Shown piece after piece: positions 37,001 to 46,465 of a stretch of 64,000 nt of DNA. The DNA lies in assembly GCF_010119225.1 (NCBI RefSeq), contig NZ_WNKF01000007.1:186001-250000 (forward strand), read 5' to 3'. Source of the stretch: Cyclobacterium roseum (lineage in GTDB: Bacteria; Bacteroidota; Bacteroidia; Cytophagales; Cyclobacteriaceae). Each line of letters starts with the position of its first letter. Positions within the stretch are counted from its first letter, which is position 1. The translations under genes were made by a program, and so were the position numbers. Below the pieces are notes generated by a model. It saw only the letters and a list, made by a program, of their open reading frames with translations, was not told where the DNA came from and did not search any database.

Positions 37001-37194
37001 GATGACTAATCAAATAATGAAATAGTATATGGTTATTTGGCATTAAATTTTTTAAATCAAAATATAATATGGTTAAAAATTACTTTTGTTTCGGGTGTGT
37101 ATTTTTGATATTTATAAATTTTGGTCTAAAAATTTAAAATAAAGTAAATTTTTCTTAAAAACATCGATTTCTTTTCTAAAATAATTTTTTTGTT

Positions 37195-37202
37195 TACCTT
37201 TG
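37195..37202 (+). promoter_or_regulatory. Putative -7 element (TACCTTTG) of a short transcription unit
   Basis: TACCTTTG fits TAnnTTTG, with a very AT-rich stretch upstream. It precedes the tRNA-like segment and is followed about 120 bases later by an intrinsic terminator. Confidence 0.5.
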
Positions 37203-37208
37203 TAATGT

Positions 37209-37361
37209 TCGAACATAAGAACAGGTATTGCCTCGAAAGGGGAGCAGGAGATGGTAACAAGCATCGGAGGTTCAAATCCTTCCCTTACTACTTGGTTATT
37301 TTGGGTTTATTGTTAATTGACTTAAGCTATGAAATTTTATTTCATAGCTTATTTTTTTGTC
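37209..37361 (+). ncRNA. Candidate small RNA with a tRNA T-arm-like segment
   Basis: A promoter-like element (37195-37202) and an intrinsic terminator (37325-37360) bracket about 150 bases without a credible protein. Inside are a GNRA-capped hairpin CCTC-GAAA-GGGG (37231-37242) and GGAGGTTCAAATCCTTC (37267-37283), which has the stem, loop and TTCAAAT core of a tRNA T-arm. AAGGG (about 37238-37242) could pair with CCCTT (about 37282-37286) as an acceptor-like stem. No anticodon arm or full 7-bp acceptor partner is present, so it is not an intact tRNA. It could be a decayed tRNA gene that kept its promoter and terminator, or a genuine small RNA. The 76-codon open frame here is most likely spurious. 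Confidence 0.4.
37325..37361 (+). terminator. Intrinsic terminator of the short transcription unit
   Basis: AAGCTATGAAAT pairs with ATTTCATAGCTT across a 3-4-base loop and is followed by a run of T. Nothing coding lies immediately upstream, so it supports an untranslated transcript. Confidence 0.8.
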
Positions 37362-37506
37362 TTCAAAGCAAATCGAACGGAGTTTTTGTTTCTTCGGGGA
37401 CCTATTTTTTGATCGTTTGATTCCCTCAAAAAGGTTGCGTCCCATTGTGCGTATTAGATCATGGTATTGGGTGATTTTCGTCATGTTTTTCTAAGATAGT
37501 CTCAGC

Positions 37507-37514
37507 TACCTTTG
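37507..37514 (+). promoter_or_regulatory. Putative -7 element (TACCTTTG) for the YceI operon
   Basis: TACCTTTG fits TAnnTTTG and lies 72 bases before the first ATG of the YceI/barrel/YceI-like unit. The bases between the preceding terminator (ending near 37361) and this site hold nothing else that I can identify. Confidence 0.5.
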
Positions 37515-37586
37515 AAGTGTCAAAGAAATAAGACAGCACCATTTTAAGGGGGAAAACCCCATTGAATTGACCTAAACCAAATTATT

Positions 37587-38165
37587 ATGTACCAGCAATC
37601 AAAATGGACCGTACTGGCATTTATCCTGATTTTTAGTAGTTGTGCTCTCCCGGTTTTTTCTCAGCAGACATATGAGCTTGGATCCGATCCAATAATGAAG
37701 GTATCGGGTACTTCCACCTTGCACGATTGGGACATGGTTTCCAACGAAGCCAGTGGAACGGCCACACTCAGACTTTCAGCAGGAAGGGTTACGACCATTC
37801 AGTCAGCAGAAATGACCCTGCCAGTAAAGACACTAAAAAGTGGGAAAGGACAGATGGATAACAATGCGTATAAAGCATTGAACGCCGATGACCATCCCGA
37901 AATCACCTTTACCCTGTTAGAAGCCCACCAAGATGGGGGAAACGATTGGAAAGCCACCGGGCGACTGGAAATAGCTGGGAAGGCGGAAACCGTTCCCTTC
38001 TTACTTGAAATCGCTTCCTCGGGTACCAACCTGATGCTGAGCGGATCAGCAGCTATTAAATTAACCGATTTTGATGTGGATCCTCCCACAGCGGTTTTTG
38101 GTACGATCAAAACAGGCAATGAAATGACCATTGCCATAGAAATGAAACTCATTCCAATTAAATAA
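37587..38165 (+). CDS. YceI-family periplasmic protein
   Basis: Exported protein of 192 residues with a signal peptide (through about residue 26, VFSQQ). YceI features are KVSGTSTLHDWDM near the mature N terminus, VKTLKSGKGQMDNNAYKALNADDHPEITFTL in the middle, and the late ATGRLEIAGKAETVPF and IKLTDFDVDPP. The fold is a lipocalin-like barrel that binds isoprenoid or other lipidic ligands in characterised members. It is the first gene of a tight trio with a barrel protein (19-base gap) and a second YceI-like protein. Confidence 0.93.
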   Translation: MYQQSKWTVLAFILIFSSCALPVFSQQTYELGSDPIMKVSGTSTLHDWDMVSNEASGTATLRLSAGRVTTIQSAEMTLPVKTLKSGKGQMDNNAYKALNADDHPEITFTLLEAHQDGGNDWKATGRLEIAGKAETVPFLLEIASSGTNLMLSGSAAIKLTDFDVDPPTAVFGTIKTGNEMTIAIEMKLIPIK

Positions 38166-38184
38166 CAATTTAACTTTTACTATC

Positions 38185-39471
38185 ATGAACAAGAATATTT
38201 TATTCCTGGTATGCGCTATTTTATGGTCCTTCAGTGGTCAGGCGCAACAACGAGACATGCAATTCTGGAGGGCCTATGACCAACGAGGCATCAATGTATT
38301 CGAGACGGGAAAGGCCGATACGGTCGCCTATGATGGGGTTCGGGTACGAATAGGGGGGGCTTTTGCCCAGCAATTTCAATCATTGAGTCACGAAAATTCC
38401 GCCTCCCCCGTCATGAATGATAATGGGGTCAATACCAATCAATTGATGGATATTGGTTCGGGATTTAACCTGGCTACTGCCAACCTTAACATTGATGTGG
38501 CGCTGGGCGATGGGATCAGACTGAATTTGATCACTTACCTTTCTTCCCGGCACCACCCTGAAACCTGGGTAAAGGGGGGGTATTTGCAGTTTGACAAGCT
38601 TCCCTTCCTCAATAGTCCGACGTTTGATCAGATCATGGAAAAGGTAACGATCAAGGTGGGACACATGGAAATTAACTATGGGGACTCCCATTTCCGACGG
38701 TCTGATAATGGCAATGCATTCTATAATCCCTTTGTAGGAAACTATATCATGGATGCATTTGCAACGGAGATAGGTGCAGAGGTCATTTATCAAAACAATG
38801 GATTTCTTGCGGTAGGGTCCATGACCGGCGGTGAGATCCAGGGTGGAGTGACCAACCCAACACGCAGGAAACCAGCATTTATTGGAAAATTGGGTTATGA
38901 CAAAACCCTTGATAGTGAGGTACGACTCCGATTAACCGGCTCGGTGTACACCACCGCAGGCTCCGTCAATAATACCCTTTGGTCCGGGGACCGAACCGGG
39001 TCCAGGTATTACCTGGTGATGGAAAATACCCTGGCATCTACTGCAGGTAATTTTACTTCCGGACGTTTTAACCCAGGTATGCGGGATAATGTTACCGCCA
39101 TGGTATTGAATCCATTCGTTTCCTTCCAGGGATTGGAGCTTTTTGGTACCCTGGAGCAATCCAAAGGAAAGGCTGCCAACGAAACCGAAGACCGAACCTG
39201 GAATCAGGTGGGGCTGGATGCGGTTTACCGCTTTGGGGCCATGGAAAACTTTTACCTGGCAGGCAGGTACAATCAGGTGGGAGGGGAAATGCCCAATGGC
39301 CTGGAGCCTTCTATCTCCCGTGTACAAGTCGGAGGGGGTTGGTTTATCACCAAAAACATCCTGGCCAAGCTTGAGTACGTAAACCAGCAATACAGTGATT
39401 TTGCAGCTACCGATATCCGTAATGGTGGTTCATTTAACGGACTCATGATTGAAGGCGTGATTGGTTTTTAA
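38185..39471 (+). CDS. Putative outer-membrane beta-barrel protein between two YceI-type genes
   Basis: Exported protein of 428 residues with signal peptide MNKNILFLVCAILWSFSGQAQ. It is built from repeated amphipathic strands, with aromatic-rich turns such as IKVGHMEINYGDSHFRRSDNG and KLEYVNQQYSDF, and ends with GLMIEGVIGF, consistent with an outer-membrane barrel. I do not recognise a named family. Its position, 19 bases after a YceI gene and 21 bases before a YceI-like gene, suggests that the three act together at the envelope, perhaps in lipid or quinone-like ligand movement; that role is inference only. Confidence 0.7.
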   Translation: MNKNILFLVCAILWSFSGQAQQRDMQFWRAYDQRGINVFETGKADTVAYDGVRVRIGGAFAQQFQSLSHENSASPVMNDNGVNTNQLMDIGSGFNLATANLNIDVALGDGIRLNLITYLSSRHHPETWVKGGYLQFDKLPFLNSPTFDQIMEKVTIKVGHMEINYGDSHFRRSDNGNAFYNPFVGNYIMDAFATEIGAEVIYQNNGFLAVGSMTGGEIQGGVTNPTRRKPAFIGKLGYDKTLDSEVRLRLTGSVYTTAGSVNNTLWSGDRTGSRYYLVMENTLASTAGNFTSGRFNPGMRDNVTAMVLNPFVSFQGLELFGTLEQSKGKAANETEDRTWNQVGLDAVYRFGAMENFYLAGRYNQVGGEMPNGLEPSISRVQVGGGWFITKNILAKLEYVNQQYSDFAATDIRNGGSFNGLMIEGVIGF

Positions 39472-39492
39472 CAAATAAAGAATAAGAATACC

Positions 39493-40023
39493 ATGCGTAT
39501 CGCTCTATTACTCGGCTGTTGTTATTTCCTGATGGGCGCCATTGAAAAAAATGCACTGGTCATCCATCATAAAGAAATCATCGTAAAAGGCAAAACCTCT
39601 GTAGGAAGTTTTGAATGCAGTTACGATAGCCAGGTTAAGAGCGATACGCTTATTTTTGACTACCCATACCCGAAAACGCATTCATTGGATTTTGAGATAC
39701 CGGTGGATGATTTTGGATGCGGTAATTTTTTATTAAACAATGATTTCAGAAAAACGCTGAAAGCAGATGATTACCCACTTTGCCTGGTTTCGGTCCATCA
39801 ATTAACCAGGGACTCGCAGCAGATTTTCGGGGATATCTATTTACAAATGGCAGGTACCGAAATGCTACTCGAAAAGGTTGTTTTTCAGTTGTTGGAAGGC
39901 AAGTTACAGGGCACCCTTCACCTGTCTACCGAACAACTAGGGCTGGATGCCAGTAGCCGCCTGGGGGGGCTGGTTACCGTGGAAGAATCCATCGACCTGG
40001 AAATCAACCTGTATTTGAAATGA
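39493..40023 (+). CDS. Divergent YceI-like protein
   Basis: A protein of 176 residues with a short hydrophobic N terminus (MRIALLLGCCYFLMGAIEK) that probably exports it. The core resembles YceI in layout: an opening strand VKGKTSVGSFECSY, then LDFEIPVDDFGCGNFLLNNDFRKTLKADDYP, where KADDYP corresponds to the NADDHPEI-type segment of the first gene in this unit. Later strands IYLQMAGTEMLLEKV complete the similarity. The match is distant and cysteine-containing, so I call it YceI-like rather than YceI. It is third in the operon. Confidence 0.7.
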   Translation: MRIALLLGCCYFLMGAIEKNALVIHHKEIIVKGKTSVGSFECSYDSQVKSDTLIFDYPYPKTHSLDFEIPVDDFGCGNFLLNNDFRKTLKADDYPLCLVSVHQLTRDSQQIFGDIYLQMAGTEMLLEKVVFQLLEGKLQGTLHLSTEQLGLDASSRLGGLVTVEESIDLEINLYLK

Positions 40024-40206
40024 ATGCAGTTAAATAAATCGTAGATTTCATTGGATGTCGTATCGTTTAATATGGGTTAATTTTTAAAATTACAAAGGGT
40101 AGGTGTTTGGTACAAAAATCAACTCATAAAAAGCAGGGTTTAATAAATAAATTAAACAAGAAAGCTCCCTTAATAATAATTTCTTAACGTAGCTTCCTGG
40201 CTCCCT

Positions 40207-43200
40207 TTAACGGTTTTTACCTTTGCCCAGGCTGAATTCGTAATCATCCGGTGTCCCCTTTACATTGATGTTTACAAACCGAATCCGCCTATCCTGATCC
40301 CGGTAGACAATGGCATCCTCTTTATCCGAATCGATCTGCTCGCTACTTTTTCCTCCAAAAAGAGACCTGACTCCAGCTTGTGTCACCAATCCGAGCGGAA
40401 TACGAATAAAGTAATCCATGTTCAAGTCCAGTCCCTGCATACCGGAGAGTTCTATAAATCCCAAACTGGAATTTACGGTCATTTTAGGTATGTGTAAAAT
40501 CCCATTTTTCAGGTCAAATGTATTCTGAAGAGTGTCAAAACGCACCAGGTTTAGGTTTTTATTTTTGAAATACGAGGACATCGCCTGAAACGGAGTGAAA
40601 TTTACCAAACTGCCCTGATATACGGTCAGGTCCATTTGGGCTTCACTTTTTTCAATAATTGGCGTGAGGTCCGGATGCACCAGGAATTTGCTGGTGATGG
40701 TGCCACTTACTTTTCCGTGAAGATTCTCGTTGATCAGGAAATCCTGACCGAAATTCTCAAACTTGATCATCAACTGATCCAGGTCTAATAATTCGGCCTT
40801 CATGGTACTGTAAAAATAGATATTGCTGGGATCTGAACCATTGAAATATCCCTTCATTCCTAGTTTTCCCCTGGCCGTTCGTAACGATAGGCTGTCCACG
40901 TGCAAAAAATGCGCTTTGGTGGTGTGAAAAGCGGCCTCCACCTCTTCCAACCAATACGTATGGTAGTTCAGCTTACCAATATTAGCCGTAAATTCCATAT
41001 TTGAAAAAGGTAGGTCGAAAATATTAAAGGCACTATCATGGGCCACCTGCCGGGTAGCTACCGTATTGAAATTCATCAGGGCATCCAGGTCCAGGGTGTT
41101 CGCGCTTAGATGAAAGGAATTGGGGCGGATCTGCAAGCTGCTATCCTTTCCGGAAAAGTAAGCCATGTCGATTACAACATCACTTTTACCCAAATGCCCC
41201 CCAAAATTCTCTACCAGGGTGTTGCCGTTTTCATAGTGAATCCGTCCCTTTACGCTTTGCAATGCCAATGGGTGGAGGCTCAATTTGCCTTCCAGTTGCT
41301 GAACGGTAAGGTCTGCTGCCTGAAAAACGGTGTCATAGTGAAGGTCCAGATTTGCCGTCAGGTGTAAACCGGAAATCTCCTCTTTCTTGTAGGATTCGGG
41401 CAAATAATTTTCCCCATTATAGGTCAAAAGGTCTTTCAGGTTTAGCTGCCTGGAATCAATTATAAAGTCAAAGCTGCTTTTCCCGGATTTTACGGGTTGA
41501 AACCACTTGGGATAGTTGGACCAAAGTCCGGAAATTTGAAAATCACTGCCGTCAATTTCCCCTGTAAAATGGTTAACCTCCAGGCTTGTGTCTCCGATGG
41601 TAAAAGCAGCATCAAAATCATGAAAGGCATGGGGGTAATTTTTGAGTTTCGCATAAAAGTCTTCCACTTTTAAAACGCCTTTTGGCAGGTGTTGGAAACC
41701 GACCAATTCTTTCGCATTGCTTTCCATCTCTAGTTTTAGCCGGAGGTCGGAGATTTCCTCATGGGCTTTATTCGTCAATGCAGAATCAGTGGAAAGTAGT
41801 TGGGCGGGGTAGATGTGATTCGACCCCAAATTCAGCGAAATTTTTATTTCCTCGTCCAATCCGTGAAAAATGGCCGGAAAATCACTGATAGCACCTTTGA
41901 AATTAAAATCGGAATCTCCCAATTTAAAATTCAGGTAGTCGAGGAGTATTTCCCCGTCCTTCATCTTCGCCAGGCCGTTGGCATTCGTGACAGGCTGCGA
42001 AAAACCTGGAATGAGAAAGGATAGATTTCGGATGGTAAGCTCGCTGTCAATGCCTTCTTTTAGCTTGGCCAGACCCATTTTTGGGATGTCCATTTCCACG
42101 ATTTCATCCAGATCCATGTCCAGGATCACCTGTCCTTTCAGCTTTTTGAGTCCCTCCACCTCGAAAAATTGGCCCAGGAATTCCAGGTCCAGGTCGGCAT
42201 GGAGTTCCACATTTACATAAGGATCTTCAAAATCTCTAATCACCAATTTCCCCTGAAACGCCCCTTCCTCGGGTTTGGCATAAACGTTTTGTAGGCGGAT
42301 TTCGGATGTTTTCAGGCTCTTTTCCTTTCCATTGGTATAAAAACCAGAGAAATTCAGTTTATCCACGCGCTTATCGTACCGGGTGTTTACAAAATAGGCG
42401 TTTTCACAGCCAAATTCGACAGCGATTGCGGGAGAATGGCCACCGATCGCTTTCCCGTTAATGGTTCCAAGGAAAAAGATATTTCCTTCGTTTTGATAAT
42501 TTTTCAAGGCCTCAGCCACCTCTTCAGGGGCAAAAGCTGCAAATAGGGAGAAGTCTGGCTTTTCCCCGTAGAGTTTCAAATCGGTATTCAGGTCATCTTC
42601 AATATCCACGGTGCCTTCCAGGGTGAAATGCGCCTCCTCCAATGTTAATTGGGAAGGCATCACCGACAAGCGATTTTCCGAAAGATGGTAGTTTAATTGC
42701 CAATCAAGGTTTACCTGCTTGTCTGAAAAAAACGTAGGTTTTTGACCCTCCAATACGTTCAGGATAAGATCCCCCTGTAGGTCCAGAAAAAGGGTTTCAC
42801 GGTCCATTTTAAGGCTGGATTGCAGCTGGCTGATGGTAGCCCGTATATCCTGGGAGCTTGTCTGACTGGTATAGGAAATGGTAAAATCACGGACCGTCAG
42901 TTGTTTCAAATCAAACGAAAAGGAATCGTTTTCTTTCTCTTCGCTGGAAGCATCCGTTATATTTTTTGCATTGAGCAGGTTAATTTCTCCGGTTTCTGTC
43001 TTTACCAGTCGTAATTGCCCATCACTGATCTGTATACTTTTTACCCTGTAGTTGCCCAGCAAAACATCTATTAGGCTGAAGCCAATATAGATGTCTTTAG
43101 CCTCGTAAATAGGCGCTGTGTCTTTTGATTTTGTTTCAAAAAAGGTAACGTTTTTTAAATCCACCGAGATATATGGAAAATTAACAAATGGGGAAATTCG

Positions 43201-43365
43201 GGATTTCTCAATCACCAATTCTCCCAAAAGCCCTTCGTTAATCGAAGATAGTGCCTTTCTTGTTAGGAGTTCCTGATTTTTATAAAGGCCAACCACTCCG
43301 ACAAGCACTAAAAAAAGCGGCACAAAAAAGAGTGCTGCGACCACGATTCTTTTTCTACTTCGCAT
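40207..43365 (-). CDS. AsmA-like large envelope protein
   Basis: A 1052-residue protein anchored by one N-terminal membrane segment (RIVVAALFFVPLFLVLVGVVGLY) with a long beta-rich periplasmic body, as in the AsmA/TamB-related bridge-type proteins implicated in moving lipids between membranes. AsmA-typical parts are LLGELVIEKSRISPFVNFPYISVDLKNV near the start and the C-terminal repeat-like strands ending with LNMDYFIRIPLGLV. I start at 43365 (MRSRKR); the longer frame to 43398 would need an ATT start. It is the last gene in a long minus-strand run and is separated from its upstream neighbour by 87 bases. Confidence 0.82.
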   Translation of the reverse strand: MRSRKRIVVAALFFVPLFLVLVGVVGLYKNQELLTRKALSSINEGLLGELVIEKSRISPFVNFPYISVDLKNVTFFETKSKDTAPIYEAKDIYIGFSLIDVLLGNYRVKSIQISDGQLRLVKTETGEINLLNAKNITDASSEEKENDSFSFDLKQLTVRDFTISYTSQTSSQDIRATISQLQSSLKMDRETLFLDLQGDLILNVLEGQKPTFFSDKQVNLDWQLNYHLSENRLSVMPSQLTLEEAHFTLEGTVDIEDDLNTDLKLYGEKPDFSLFAAFAPEEVAEALKNYQNEGNIFFLGTINGKAIGGHSPAIAVEFGCENAYFVNTRYDKRVDKLNFSGFYTNGKEKSLKTSEIRLQNVYAKPEEGAFQGKLVIRDFEDPYVNVELHADLDLEFLGQFFEVEGLKKLKGQVILDMDLDEIVEMDIPKMGLAKLKEGIDSELTIRNLSFLIPGFSQPVTNANGLAKMKDGEILLDYLNFKLGDSDFNFKGAISDFPAIFHGLDEEIKISLNLGSNHIYPAQLLSTDSALTNKAHEEISDLRLKLEMESNAKELVGFQHLPKGVLKVEDFYAKLKNYPHAFHDFDAAFTIGDTSLEVNHFTGEIDGSDFQISGLWSNYPKWFQPVKSGKSSFDFIIDSRQLNLKDLLTYNGENYLPESYKKEEISGLHLTANLDLHYDTVFQAADLTVQQLEGKLSLHPLALQSVKGRIHYENGNTLVENFGGHLGKSDVVIDMAYFSGKDSSLQIRPNSFHLSANTLDLDALMNFNTVATRQVAHDSAFNIFDLPFSNMEFTANIGKLNYHTYWLEEVEAAFHTTKAHFLHVDSLSLRTARGKLGMKGYFNGSDPSNIYFYSTMKAELLDLDQLMIKFENFGQDFLINENLHGKVSGTITSKFLVHPDLTPIIEKSEAQMDLTVYQGSLVNFTPFQAMSSYFKNKNLNLVRFDTLQNTFDLKNGILHIPKMTVNSSLGFIELSGMQGLDLNMDYFIRIPLGLVTQAGVRSLFGGKSSEQIDSDKEDAIVYRDQDRRIRFVNINVKGTPDDYEFSLGKGKNR

Positions 43366-43452
43366 CTTCCCCAAGCTTAAACACAAACAATTAAGCAAAT
43401 AAAATCAAAAAAATATAAATGCCATTTTATTTCAATAAAAAATACGATTGGA

Positions 43453-44301
43453 TTAGAGCAAGGGATCTACTTCCTGGTTTCTAGATTCCTTTTTTCGTTT
43501 CGTAAAATCAAGGTTGTGGTACACACTGAAACGAATGATGTCACGGTTGTTTAAATCAAATCCCCGCTCTTTCTGTTGAATACTTTTCATGTACCCTGCC
43601 TGAAGTTGAAAATTTTCATTAATCACATACCCCAGTCCCAAAAAGAGCCGGTTATCTTCAAAATAATTGTACAGTACGGGTTTGCCGGCCTGAATGAATA
43701 TTTCATTGTAACCGGAAAAGAACACCGTTTTATCCTGCAGCTTGGGCTTGTTTAGGGGGATATACGTGGATATTTTGTAGCGCATTCGATGGGTTAATTC
43801 AAAAGGGGAGTTGACGAGGTAATCCCGCTTCCACCTTTGCTCGGTACGTATTTGGTGGTATATTTTAACCCTTCCCATGCTTTGGATAAATAAGAACTGT
43901 TGCCAGAATCGAAATTGATTGACCACGTTGTCAATTTGCTCCTCATCGGAATACTGGTCTTTCGGTGCCCAATAAAAGGGAGTGACAATGCCTCCGGTTA
44001 CTTCAAATTTTTCATTTACCAAATAGGACAGACCAAAACGCAGGTAGATCTGTGCCATGTTTTCTATCAGGTGGTCCCTTCTTCTCATATGATATTCCCC
44101 ATAGTAGAATAATTTCTCTCCTATCCTGTATTTGGTATACATTCCTAGCCACAAACCAGATTGCCGGGTGTATTTTTTTTCTGGCAAAGCACTATCTCCG
44201 GCTTGGTTTTCCATGTATTGCGCAAGGCTAACACTTGTCCATATACAAAAGGCGACCGTAAATAGGCTGCGCAGGATATGTTTTTTACCGGTTGCTGTCA
44301 T
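43453..44301 (-). CDS. DUF2490-family outer-membrane protein
   Basis: Exported protein of about 283 residues matching the DUF2490 pattern: an early QSGLWLGMYTKYRIGEKLFYYGEYHMRRRD, central RFWQQFLFIQSMGRVKIYHQIRTEQRW, and RLFLGLGYVINENFQLQAGYM near the end. Alternating strands suggest an outer-membrane barrel of unknown function. I prefer the start at 44301 (MTATGKKHILRSL), which places the signal peptide at the N terminus; 44319 is an in-frame alternative six codons upstream. Confidence 0.82.
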   Translation of the reverse strand: MTATGKKHILRSLFTVAFCIWTSVSLAQYMENQAGDSALPEKKYTRQSGLWLGMYTKYRIGEKLFYYGEYHMRRRDHLIENMAQIYLRFGLSYLVNEKFEVTGGIVTPFYWAPKDQYSDEEQIDNVVNQFRFWQQFLFIQSMGRVKIYHQIRTEQRWKRDYLVNSPFELTHRMRYKISTYIPLNKPKLQDKTVFFSGYNEIFIQAGKPVLYNYFEDNRLFLGLGYVINENFQLQAGYMKSIQQKERGFDLNNRDIIRFSVYHNLDFTKRKKESRNQEVDPLL

Positions 44302-44395
44302 TTTTATTTCCTTGATCATTCAAAATAAGGCCAAGATTGGATTACGAGTAGGCATTTTGGCGTTGTAAGGCGTTAAAAGCAGAATAGTTTCTGTC

Positions 44396-46357
44396 TCAGG
44401 GAAGATCTAGCAGGGAAGCTATTTTTTCAGGATTTTTGGTTCTTCCTAGCCTGCGCTCCAGGCTTTTGGTAGACGCATCCCGCAAATCAATTAGTTTTTG
44501 CTGCAAAAGTGCTATTTTATCCAAATGTTCCTTGATCTTGGTATAATCTTCCTCACGAATCATTTCGGACAGGTAATAAGGGTATAAAACCTCCATTCCA
44601 GCCTCAAACAAACGTTGTTTGGCCCGGGCTTTATAGCGGGTGTAGGTAAAGGGATCGAAGGTTTCTTCCTTATAAACCTCGTCGATCTCTCTGTTTCGAG
44701 GATAAATGGCTGCAAGTTCCGGGTAAAGGGTCTCCAGTTCGTTTAGGAAATCCAGCAATTCCCGGCCTTTCTCTATTTTGATGCTGGCTTCATCGGTTTC
44801 GGCATACCTGGCTAGCTTTTCTTCAAATAAACGTTCTAAGATGCCCCATCTGAATGCTTCGAAAAACTGTTCTTCCGCTTCACTAGCATCATGGTTTTCA
44901 TATAATGTTTCTACCAGTGACCGCTTTTCGGTGATTTCTTCTTCAAGATCCACCAGGCGTGTACTGACTTCGATGGATTGTAATTCACGGTTGGCATAGC
45001 TGGCTAACGCAGCAGAAAGACTTATTTCTTCCTGTAGATTCGTTTCTACCCGCTCTAAAAAGGAACGAGCACCACCGTAGCCCACTTCGCGGGTTAGAAA
45101 CTTACTTTTTTCCTCATCCCTGTAAGCATATTTAATCAGATCCAATGGTGATAAAAACGGAACTCCGGCTTGGGTATAATTATTCAAATCAACGTAGCGG
45201 ATGTCCCCTGTGCGTATCAGTTCCATTAATTCCTTCATTTGGTCCAGTTTTTTGGTACGGCTTCTAAAATAGGCATGCGTGAATGCCAGGGAATCGCTTT
45301 TATCCTTATTCAGTGCCAGCGCATTCATTTCCGAGTAATTCTCGACCGTGTCCCTAAATAAGGCGTATTTATCTTCCAGAGAGCCTAATAGTTCCTCCAG
45401 GTCATCGTAAAGCGTGTACTCAAATCTTTTTGTCAATAGGGGGTAATGGCCAACATTTCCTGCGTCAGGACTACTCTCATCATATTGAAGTAGTTTGGAT
45501 AGGAAGTCATTGACAAAGCGATTGCCGGGTTTTTGAATTTGAAGTTGGGGACTTTCGGATTGGAAACCATCGTTGTAAGTCAAACCAAAATCTGCGGATG
45601 ATATTTTGTATCGTTTTTGGCTTTCTGATTCCAGGTTTTGCAACTTCTCGATGGTTTCATAAAAGATCACTTCCTGGATAGCCGCACCCGTTTGCAGGTT
45701 TCGTTGTTTGACACCCAATAAAAACCCGTTTTCATAATTACGAACTTCGGATACCAACACGCTGTCTTTAAGATACACCAGAGACCACTCACCATCCATA
45801 TAGCCATTGGAATTTATTTCTCCCCGAATCAATTGGGTAAAATCTCCCTCGAAGTTCCGGTAGTCAAAATCTTCTACAATTTTACCCTCGGAAAAAACGA
45901 TTCCCGTTGCCTCTGCTTTCGGATTTAGCTCGCCGTCTACATAGTCATTTTGCTTAAATGTCCAGGTACCCGTCTTTACCCCCTCAGAATACATGGCTTC
46001 TACGTGGATGTTTTCGCTTTTCAGCCGGCTGACAATCTCAAAATTCACCACATCTTCCAGACTTATGCGATGGATTTCCCGATCAAAAATCCAGGTGCCA
46101 TTTCGCTCATTCCGGACGTGTTCTCCAGTGACTTGAAATTTATGCAGGATGGTTTGGTCGGCACTGTCTTTTTCCAGGTAGTCAAAACGAAAAAAACCGT
46201 CCATAACCATCTCCTCTTCCTCTTCAAGGAATTCAAAGGTAGCCGTACCTTCTTTTCCATGAAAGGTATACGTCCCTTCGTAAACGCTTTTTACCTGGGC
46301 AAAACCAATGCCCACATGGAATAAGAATAGTAAAAAAAGAAAGCCTTTATGAATCAT
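44396..46357 (-). CDS. Unrecognised exported protein with MORN-like N-terminal half
   Basis: A 653-residue protein with a signal peptide (MIHKGFLFLLFLFHVGIGFAQ). The first half has repeated short strands of the form ...GTWTFK..., ...GEWSLVY..., ...RNGTWIFD..., similar to MORN/antitoxin-YwqK-like repeats. The second half (about 290-650) is helical and highly charged, with likely coiled-coil segments. I do not recognise a named family and assign no function. It lies between a DUF2490 gene and arginine decarboxylase, with gaps of about 94 and 108 bases. Confidence 0.75.
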   Translation of the reverse strand: MIHKGFLFLLFLFHVGIGFAQVKSVYEGTYTFHGKEGTATFEFLEEEEEMVMDGFFRFDYLEKDSADQTILHKFQVTGEHVRNERNGTWIFDREIHRISLEDVVNFEIVSRLKSENIHVEAMYSEGVKTGTWTFKQNDYVDGELNPKAEATGIVFSEGKIVEDFDYRNFEGDFTQLIRGEINSNGYMDGEWSLVYLKDSVLVSEVRNYENGFLLGVKQRNLQTGAAIQEVIFYETIEKLQNLESESQKRYKISSADFGLTYNDGFQSESPQLQIQKPGNRFVNDFLSKLLQYDESSPDAGNVGHYPLLTKRFEYTLYDDLEELLGSLEDKYALFRDTVENYSEMNALALNKDKSDSLAFTHAYFRSRTKKLDQMKELMELIRTGDIRYVDLNNYTQAGVPFLSPLDLIKYAYRDEEKSKFLTREVGYGGARSFLERVETNLQEEISLSAALASYANRELQSIEVSTRLVDLEEEITEKRSLVETLYENHDASEAEEQFFEAFRWGILERLFEEKLARYAETDEASIKIEKGRELLDFLNELETLYPELAAIYPRNREIDEVYKEETFDPFTYTRYKARAKQRLFEAGMEVLYPYYLSEMIREEDYTKIKEHLDKIALLQQKLIDLRDASTKSLERRLGRTKNPEKIASLLDLP

Positions 46358-46441
46358 GGGTATTCCTAATCAATTTCGATGCTAAGTTTGCATGAAGGAG
46401 AAAAATTATTGAAAAAAGATTTGCAAATAGCCTGCCAAAAA

Positions 46442-46463
46442 AAAGAGGGCCAAAACCCTCTTT
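46442..46463 (-). terminator. Intrinsic terminator of the arginine decarboxylase gene
   Basis: On the minus strand AAAGAGGG pairs with CCCTCTTT across a 6-base loop and is followed by a run of T (A-run on the plus strand, about 46437-46444). It lies just after the decarboxylase stop codon. Confidence 0.85.
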
Positions 46464-46465
46464 GA

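Noticed and set aside
37222-37246. Signal recognition particle RNA-like pattern (CAGG ... GAAA tetraloop ... AGCA)
   Set aside because: The two sides of the internal loop are unequal (5 extra bases on the 5' side) and the outer helix does not pair, so the SRP domain IV structure cannot form.
37190-37420. 76-codon open frame over the tRNA-like unit
   Set aside because: It starts inside the -7 element, and the terminator hairpin and T-run fall inside the frame; the untranslated interpretation fits better.
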